16,602 nucleotides of DNA. It comes from Bimuria novae-zelandiae CBS 107.79 (lineage: Eukaryota > Ascomycota > Dothideomycetes > Pleosporales > Didymosphaeriaceae). The stretch's first letter is position 1, and each line of letters begins with the position of its first letter. The position numbers and the translations under genes were made by a program. The notes under the pieces are model-generated. The model did not search any database and was not told the origin of the DNA. It was given only the letters and a program-made list of their open reading frames with translations. Positions 9,063 to 16,602 of the stretch are shown piece after piece. The stretch lies in NCBI GenBank assembly GCA_010015655.1, contig ML976838.1, forward strand, positions 1-16,602. Reading direction: 5' to 3'.

Positions 9063-12000
9063 ATGGCAAAGAGCAGCATCGCAAGCGAGTATTTTAAACA
9101 TTTGCCTAAGTATTTATTAGCGATATGCAAAGAGTGCAGGTACGGGGTTTAGCCTAGCTAGGCAAGTAACTATTTATAGCGGATTTATTAGGGTATTGGG
9201 CGCACGCGAGCGTAGTTAGTAGTAGATAAGCTTAGTAGCTAGGCTAGTTTACTCTAGTATGCTGGCGAGCTAGAGGTGCCTAGTTAGAGCATCAAACCTA
9301 TTAGCTAGTTACTAGTATACACAGACGGATTAATGTGCCAATTAGCCCCAGGCCAGTGTTACCAAATTGTTCGAAGTTTCCGCGTTATAAAGAACCATTG
9401 GCGCGATATTCACAGTTAGTCACTAGTAGGTAGAGGTGGCTATCCACGTTAATTAGAGAAGCAAAGCATATAGTTACGTAGCAATTAGGGTTAGAGGCGC
9501 GTCCATTGCCAACAATTATTAGCCCAGGGCGCCAGTTCGCAGTATTTCGAGGTCCACTAACCCAAACCCACCCCCAAACCCGTGGACGGCGAGGCCGGGT
9601 GGGCAAACGTTGGCAGGAACATGGACAAGGCGTGGGCTAACGTGTAGAAGCGGGCCAAGATAACAATCCAGGACGGCGCGCGAGACAAGGTAAACCCGTA
9701 ACTAGAGTAGACTAGGTAGATACCATATTTAGTAGGTATAGAGTGGCCCGAATTATTAGCGAGCGTAGAAGAGCCTAAAGCCAAAGAGGAGCCCGTGGCA
9801 ACCGCCATATGGAAGGCTATAAATAGGTTGGCGTAGTTTAGCCAGGCGTCTATTATCCACCGCACGGGGATATTCGTGCGATTGGAAGCAATCTGGACGG
9901 AGAAGCACTAGACGTGGTTTACGCCGTTATAGCCATACATAGATAAAAAGGTGGTTGGTGACCATGCCCGGCCATGGAAGCAAATATTAATATTTTTTTA
10001 GCAAACGCAGTAAGCGCACGCGTGAAAGAGCCCCACGTACTAGTTTACCTAGTAGTAGCGCGAGGCGTGAGAGGCGTTAGTAAAGGTGGTAGGAGGAGCG
10101 GCAGAGGAGAAAGAGGAGGAAGAGGAGGAAGAGACAAAAGAAATGGGAGATAGAGACGGTAGTATAGATAAGGTAATAATAAACGACGCAGACAGTGCGG
10201 TGGGAGAAATAGAGGCCAAGTAAGAGGTAAAGGAGGCTGGAATTATGAGCAAGCGCAAAGCGTTATTAAGTATTAAGAAATCGTGTTTAGCGTTTTGCAT
10301 CGCATTGTTAAGCTAGTCTATTACCCGTAAAGAGTACGATAGCCCGTTGGTGTGTGTATTAGCCATGTTAGGGGTAAAGGAGGACAGGTAGAAGGGCGCC
10401 GAATAGTACTTACCCATTTTATTAGCTGTTATTAAGGTTACCCGGTTTATAGTAGTATAGTAGGCGTTAGAATTATTAGATGCATTTGCAGGAGACGACA
10501 TGGACAGCGATAGCGTATATAAGAGTAATAGGGACAGCACCCAGTAATAGGGCTGGCCAAAAGGGTATTTATAGTAGGTCTAGTAGATAATGGACAGGTT
10601 TATAGTGCGCGATAGCCACAGCCCCATGTAGTGGATATTAGATTTGCGGACGTACGGGCTAAAGATTTATTATAACACGACGTTACGCGGCCATATAGAG
10701 TGGGTAGGGCAGGACAAGTTATTATATAAGGAGCTATAGTTCACTATAGCCTAGTTCCGCAGCATGGTGCACGGGTTAAGGGAGAAAAGTTAATAGTTAT
10801 TAATAGAGGATTTATTATTTAGTAATGGCCTGTCCGCCGAGCCTGTCCCTAGCATCCCATAGGAGAGTTTACGCGATAATCTAATTGATAAGTAACTAGG
10901 GTAAAATTTTTTAAAAGACTAGCGCACCCGCATGCCCGTGGACAGGGAGTAATAATTATATAAGCGGGTTGACCAGGACGCCTGGATTAGGGACTAGTTT
11001 ATAAAGCTAGGCACCTGTTCGGGCGTTAACTAGCAAGAGGTTAGGTAGTACATAGACTAGGTAATTACATTTAGGGAGAAGTTAATCGCGTTAATGCATA
11101 TTACAGGCGGGCAGCCGGCCAGAGGGCCCAAGATTATAAGTATCTAGCATAGTAACATAGTTAAAGGGGGCCACTGCAATATATTCGTCGAGGACGGTAA
11201 GGTAGTGTTTATAACAAAATACCATAAAGGGTATACCATTAGCAGCAACGTTAAGATTATCTACTAGTATTTACCGCGCGAGGTGGGCGAGTTAGTAGTG
11301 TATTATATATGGCTGGTGTTGCCGTTCCAGCAGCGGATGGAGGCGATAGTGTAGAAGAAGGAGGTAATTTCGTTATATATATAGCCAGTTAACCCCAACG
11401 GGCGCAAGTGGACAACGGACCGGTTGCGAGAGGTATTAAAACGCGAGACTAGGGTTGAATTAGGCTAGTTATTAACGATTGCCGCGTATCGTGAGATCGC
11501 TATTGGCATTAGTTAATGGTTTTTACGCGGGTCCGCGGCGTTTCAGCCAGAAGAAGGAGACAAAAGCAAGGTATAGAATAAAGAGAACATAGTAGCGTTG
11601 GTAGCGGATTTACAGGCTGGGCACACGGCGCACGTGGCGGGTATGGTATACGCACGAGGCATTATGGAGTAGGCTAGGGTAATAGTAGACAGGTAGTAGT
11701 AGTTTTAGATATTAAGCACGAATTAGCATCGATTTTTAGGGTTTCTGCTAGATAGTAGCGAGGAGGATAGGTGCAGGAAGCGAAAGAGGGCGCCGTTTAA
11801 GAGCAAGACAGACAAGGCCAGGATGAATTAGTAGGGAAGGTTAAGAAAGATGGACACCGCCAAGCAGTTACAGAGAATGGCAGGCAAGATAGTAACATTT
11901 CGAAGTATATAGCAAGAGGCGATTAATGCCATTATGGGCAAAGAGAGCCCCGTAGTAGTAGTAATGCCAACAGGGGCAGGTAAGAGCATGTTATTCATGT

Positions 12001-13706
12001 TACCGGCGTGGGCCGAGTAGGGCGGCACGACCATTATTGTCGTCCTGTTAATTGCATTGCGAGGCGACATAATACGGCAGTGTAGGAAGCTGGGGATATT
12101 ATATACAGCGTGGGAAAGCCGGCGCCCACCCAACGTAGCCATGGTAGTATTAGTAACGCTTGAGTTGGCTGTCACGCAGGGGTTTACCACATTTATAAAC
12201 TATTTAAGAGTAACACGGTAGTTAGACCGGATTATAATTAATAAGTGCTATATTGTGTTAAATTGGCGGTACACATTCCGCAAGTAGATACAGTAGTTAG
12301 GCAAGTTAGTGGCCGTAGAGACGTAGATAGTGTTATTAATAGTAACGTTACTGCCTAGCGAAGAGGATAAGTTATTCTAACAAATATATTTCAATCCTAA
12401 CTAGGTTAAGGTATTCCAGGTAGAGACGGCGCGGACGAACGTGGCATACTAGGTAATTAAGGTAGGGAGGGCAGCGAAGAAGTAGGAGGTAGAGGGGATA
12501 ATATTAGGCGTAGTGCGATAGAAGTTGCGCAGGTATAGGCAGGGTAAGGTAGTAATATATAGTAATTTAGTGCGTAAGGTTAAGGCATTAGCGTAGTAGT
12601 TAGGGTGCCATGCGTATTACCACGACGCCATTAGTAAGGCAAGCATATTAGAGGATTTTATATTAAGTAGCAAGTGGGTTATTATAGCCACAAGCGCGTT
12701 GGGGATGGGCGTTAACATTCCTAATATCTAGTGCATTGTCTATATCGATTGGCCATTTTCCGTGTTGGATTACGCGCAGGAGAGCGGCCGGGTAGGATAA
12801 AATAGGGCACGGAGCAAGGTAGTTATAATCGTGCAGGAAGGGGCACAGCGAGTAGCTAAAGATAAGCAAGAAAAGAAGGAGCATACGTTGGTGCGAGCGT
12901 TGGCAGGAGAAGGCGAGCCGGCGACGTGTAGGCGAGTAGTATTGGGCGGGTATTTGGATCGCAGAGAAGCAGAGCGGGTAGGGTACAAAGAGGGGGAAGA
13001 GAAATGCGATGTTTGTAAAGGAGGCGAAGAGACAGAAGAGGAGGAGAGCGAGGAGGGTAGTAATAGGGATAGTAGTAATAGAGAAGAGATAGACGTGGTT
13101 AAAGTAAAGAGGGAGACTAAGAGGGAAGCGGTATAGCGTGCGTTTTAGTAGTAAGAGTAGACACGACAGGGTCCGTAGCAAAGATTTATACAGGACTAGC
13201 AGGAGGCGTACGCTAGCATAGAATAATTACGTAGTTAGTTAGCGCAGTGGGCAAATTAGTGCAGGATATATAAGGGTACGGGCGATGGATAGAGCGCACA
13301 CGATATTCGGCGATATTGGCGGGTAGAGAGCTAGTAGGCAAAGGAGCTAATTAAGAAGATAGAGTAGTAGATCTAGTACGAGCCGTATTTAGGTTGTTTT
13401 TAGTGCGGGGTGCCACAGGAGATATGCCATTAATGGGAGGAGAACGGATAAGGGCGTTATCGGCAGGCAGTAGGCGGCGAATACTAGTATTATGGCGTTT
13501 TAGTAGGTAGATTAATAGGAATCGTGCATGGCAGCGAGGATTCCGTTAGGAACTATTAGGTTAATAGATTATTGCGTAAGAGGGTTAATGGATCGTTAAT
13601 AGATAGGTTAGTTTAATATTTAGGGACAAAGCAGGCATTTGATTCGGTAGAGAGTAACTGTTTAGTGGCTGAGTTTTGTTAGATCACCCGATTATTGGGA
13701 GAGTAG
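9063..13706 (+). pseudogene. Telomere-linked RecQ-like helicase (TLH), RIP-inactivated
   Basis: One frame runs from ATG 9063 to TAG 13704-13706 (1547 codons, normal for fungal TLH) without a frameshift but with dozens of TAG/TAA codons, mostly at expected Gln or Trp. N-terminus: CKEC (codons 22-25) and a C2H2-like finger C92-x6-C99-x12-H112-x4-H117 in the DUF3505-like region. An acidic run follows (about 347-360), then a conserved block at about 720-770 (YHKGYTISSNVKIIY, LPREVGELV). The RecQ-type helicase has Walker A MPTGAGKS (968-975), motif II at 12240-12251 reading NKCY where DECH is expected, motif V ATSALGMGVNIP (about 1210) and motif VI QESGRVG (1239). An acidic tail (about 13020-13130) and a C-terminal Cys block with GVPQEIC (about 1448) follow. 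Intact TLH proteins are encoded next to telomeres; a role in telomere recombination is suspected. The loss of DECH is by G-to-A and C-to-T changes. The true start may lie upstream. Confidence 0.88.
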
Positions 13707-15889
13707 GGGGGTATAAAGGAAAAAATAAAAAAGGGTTTTTTATTAATATATAATTTTATATATATTTAGGCTATATATTTTAAGTTTTGTATAAAGTAAA
13801 AAGAATAAAAAAGTGAAAAGGTGTAATAATAATAAAACTATAAAAAGAAAAAAGTTTAAAAGGAAAATATAAAATTTTATATATAATATTAAAAAAATTT
13901 ATATATATAAAAAATTTATATATAAAAAAAATGTAAAAATAAAAAAACTAGAATAATAATAAAAATATATAATAAAAAAAGTATAGTATTATAAAATTAA
14001 TTAATAAATAAAGTAAAAGGGAAAGTAGCAGACTTACTAATAATCAATTAAGTAGGGCCTACGAGGTGAAGATTAAATTAATTAATTACCAATTTAGGTT
14101 AGATAATTCCCTATATAGGCTTAAACCCTACTCCATTGGGTAAGCGGCGACTTTTGAAAAGCAGATTAAATTGATTATTGGCAAGTCTAGAAAGTAGTAA
14201 AATAGTAAAAATAGTAGATTAATAATAAATAAATAGTTTATAATAAAGGTGTTTAATAAAATTAAGATATAGTTTAAATATGTATATAATATAATAAAAT
14301 TAATATAAAAAGTTTAGAAAATAGTAGTAAGAAGTTTAAAACAATAGTAAAATAATAATAAAAAAAATTAGAAATAAGAAAAAATATAAAATAATAATAT
14401 AATAGTGTATAAAAAAATTGTTAATATTAAAAATAATAATAACAAGTATATAAAATAATTATATAAGTGGGAGGAGAAATATATATATAAGTTAAAAAAA
14501 AGTATAGTATAAAAATAATAATAAATAAATTATAAAATTATAAAATAAAATAAAATAAAATATATATTTATTAAAAAAATTAATATATAGAAAAGAATAA
14601 ATTATAAGTTAAAAGTTTATTAAGAAGCATTAAGTAAGTTAAACTTATATAAAATTATAGAGTTAATATTATTAAAATTTATAGGGTTAAAGTAATAGGA
14701 ATTATAAATTAAGGTTTAAAAAGTTAAAAGAACTAAAGTTAAAAGAATATGTATATAGTAAAAAATAAGTATAATACAAAAATATTATAAAGTAAAATAT
14801 AAAATAAAATAAAAACTTATAATATAATTTTAATTTTTTTTTAAATATAATAAAAAATAATACAAAGGGAAATAAAATTAATAAACAAAATATAATTTTA
14901 GTATATATATTATATATATATTATAAATATAATTATAAAGTAATAAATAAAAGAGTATAAAAACAAATAATATATTAAGTAAAAACTAAATAAAAAAAGA
15001 ATAAATAGTATATAGAAAAAGTAATAAGTTATAAAATAAAAAATAAAGCTAAATATAAAAGTAAATAATAAGTAATATATTTATATATATAAAATAGCAC
15101 TTAGAAGAAGTCAAAAAATAAATATAAAAATAAATATATTAGTAAATAAAAATAAGTAAATTAATAATAATAAAACTTAAAGAACAAGTAAAAAGTAACA
15201 AATTAATAAAATAAAAGTTAATATATAAGATAATATTAGTGTTATAAAAGAAAAAATTTTATAACAATAAATAATATTATTATAGTATAATAGTAAAAGA
15301 AGAGAATAAAAAGAAGTTATTTTATATAAAATATTAAAAAAAAATAATAGGATATAAAAAGAATATATAAATTAAAAAAAGTTATAGTACAAATGTAGTA
15401 AACAGTATAGTAAGTAAGTGAAATAATAAATATAAATTAATTAATTAAGAAAGTTTAAAAATTAAATAAAAGTAAGAATAAATAATAAATTATAGTTTAA
15501 ATAGTAAAATTAACAAAAAAAAAAATAAACATAATATTTACAGTATTATAAAGTATAAGTAAAAAAAAAGATTTTAAAAAATTAAAAAGTAAAAAATATT
15601 AAAAATTATAAAATTATAGTTATAAAACTATAAAGAGTTATAATTATAAAAATAGTAAAATAAGAATTTTAAAATATTATAAAGTTAAGATTATTAAAAA
15701 TAAAGAGTACAGTGTTATAAAATTATACTAAATAAGAGGTATAAAAAATTATAACAGTAAATTAAAAAGAAATTATAATAGCATAATTATAAAAAATAAT
15801 AAAAGTAAAATTAAGTATATTTATAAAATAAAAGTTATAAAACAGTATATAATTATAAGTTTTAGAAGTTAAAAAATTAGAAAAAAAAA
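13707..15889. other. Extremely A+T-rich, C-depleted tract
   Basis: Composition changes abruptly at the TLH stop codon. Many 60-base lines contain one C or none on the plus strand, while G is several times more frequent and A exceeds T. The content is short AT tracts and repeated TTATAAAA, TAATAATAAA and TTAAAAGT-like words. From about 15600 TTATAAAA and AGAGTTAT words become frequent, as in the satellite further right. No gene is visible, except for an islet of more normal DNA at 14025-14195. Confidence 0.8.
14025..14195 (+). other. Islet of more normal DNA inside the AT tract, possible decayed coding relic
   Basis: C reappears (for example CCCTACTCCATTGGG). A plus-strand frame is open for about 60 codons apart from a single TAA, reading in part AYEVKIKLINYQFRLDN, SLYRLKPYSIG, stop, AATFEKQIKLIIGKSRK. 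I do not recognise the family. It may be a fragment of a transposable element inserted into, or preserved within, the decayed tract. Confidence 0.35.
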
Positions 15890-16602
15890 ATTATAGAGTT
15901 AGAGTAAATAAAAATTAGAATTAAAGTTATAAAGAATTTGGGTTAGAGTTATAGAAAATTAGGGTTAGGGTTATAAAAAATTCAGGTTAAAATTATAAAT
16001 AATTAGAATTGGGGTTATAAAAATTAGGGTTAGGGTTATAAATAATTAGGGTTAGGGTTATAAAAAATTGTAAGGTTAAGGTTATAAAAAATTCGGGTTA
16101 ATATTATTAAGAACTAGAGTTAGGGTTATAGAAAAATTAGAATTAGAGTTATAATAAATTAGGGTTAGAGTAATAAAAAATTAGGGTTAAGATTATAAAT
16201 AATTAGGATTAGATTTATAAAAAGTTAGGGTTAAGGTTATAAAAAATTAGGGTTAGGGTTAAAAAAAATTAGGATTAGAGTTATATAAAATAGTAGAGGT
16301 AAGGTTGTAATAAATTAGGATTAAGGTTATTAAAAACTAGAGTTAGGGTTATAGAAAATTAGGGTAAGAGAAATTAGAATTAGAGTTATAATAAATTAGA
16401 GTTAGAGTTATAAAAAATTAGGGTTAGGGATATAAAAAGTTAGGGTTAGGGTTACAAAAAATTAGGGTTAGAGTTAAAAAAAATTAAGGTTAGAGTTATA
16501 TAAAATAGTAAAAATAAGGTTGTAACAAATTAGGGTTAAGGTTATTAAAAACTAGAGTTAGGGTTATAGAAAATTAAGGTAAAAAAATTAGAATTAGAGT
16601 TA
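15890..16602 (+). repeat. Telomere-like satellite, unit about 22 bp
   Basis: About 30 degenerate copies of a 22-24-bp unit, consensus AATTAGGGTTAGGGTTATAA followed by two or three A. Each unit is two telomere repeats plus an A+T spacer. Variants are mainly G-to-A (TTAGGG to TTAGAG, TTAGAA or TTAAGG). The G-rich strand is the plus strand. The array continues beyond the right edge and fades leftward into the AT tract. Confidence 0.9.
16114..16602 (+). repeat. Higher-order repeat in the satellite, period 215-223 bp
   Basis: The marker word CTAGAGTTAGGGTTATAG recurs at 16114, 16337 and 16552 (spacing 223 and 215), each time followed by an A-run and TTAGAATTAGAGTTA. The variant TAGAGTTATATAAAATAGTA recurs at 16276 and 16491 (spacing 215). 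Groups of about ten units were thus copied as a block. Confidence 0.8.

Noticed and set aside
9484..9495. TTAGGGTTAGAG as a second interstitial telomere tract
   Set aside because: It is a single copy within the TLH coding frame and is explained by codons.
8810..10540. Several minus-strand open stretches (8810-9130, 9385-9606, 9557-9865, 10049-10300, 10313-10540)
   Set aside because: They are antisense to the TLH pseudogene or its junction. RIP creates plus-strand stops while leaving the antisense open, and the translations show no domain.
12831..13136. A separate 101-codon plus-strand gene
   Set aside because: It is in the same frame as the TLH and is its stretch after motif VI plus the acidic tail, open only because few RIP targets lie there.
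11828..13181. Minus-strand open stretches 11828-12190, 12663-13181 and 12770-12988
   Set aside because: They are antisense to the helicase motifs of the TLH and low-complexity in translation.
13707..15889. Mitochondrial DNA insertion or centromere core
   Set aside because: No mitochondrial gene or tRNA fragment was seen, and the one-sided loss of C joined to a TTAGGG-based array fits a subtelomere better.

Overview
The window looks like the end of a filamentous ascomycete (Pezizomycotina) chromosome: subtelomeric accessory DNA of a species with repeat-induced point mutation (RIP). Three things point there: Fot1/pogo-like and Tc1-like transposases of fungal type, a fungal telomere-linked RecQ-family helicase (TLH), and an F-box gene. 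Most copies are dead in the way RIP kills genes: reading frames keep their length, Gln and Trp codons have become TAG/TAA, TA dinucleotides are very common, and CG dinucleotides are kept. I cannot name the species.

Layout. 1-1367 holds a RIP-killed pogo-like transposase (minus strand, cut by the left edge). 1459-3571 is a complete, RIP-killed Fot1/pogo-type transposon with 56-bp terminal inverted repeats and TA target duplications; its 623-codon transposase frame is still in register. 3622-4994 is a Tc1/mariner-like transposase relic on the plus strand. 4995-5662 has no recognisable gene. 5663-7216 is an F-box gene broken by one TAA in the F-box. At its end lies a 46-nt scrap of a TLH helicase domain in un-mutated form. 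7243-7844 is unassigned and contains a 26-bp palindrome. 7845-8608 is a fragment of a second, divergent TLH. 8609-9062 holds a hairpin and a short TTAGGG tract. 9063-13706 is a nearly complete TLH pseudogene of 1547 codons, transcribed rightward. From its stop codon to the right edge the DNA is extremely A+T rich and almost lacks C on the plus strand. It ends in a roughly 22-bp satellite built on TTAGGGTTAGGG, with a 215-223-bp higher-order period.

The genes do not form a pathway. The most informative feature is the order of parts. An un-RIPed island of about 3.6 kb, with edges inside a transposase and inside a TLH fragment, lies between RIPed blocks. Truncated TLH, TTAGGG tract, longer TLH and telomere-like satellite then follow in that order, all pointing right. 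This resembles the nested subtelomeric arrays known from yeast Y' elements and Magnaporthe telomeric elements, and suggests that the chromosome end is, or once was, to the right. I found no tRNA, rRNA, CRISPR array or intact protein gene.
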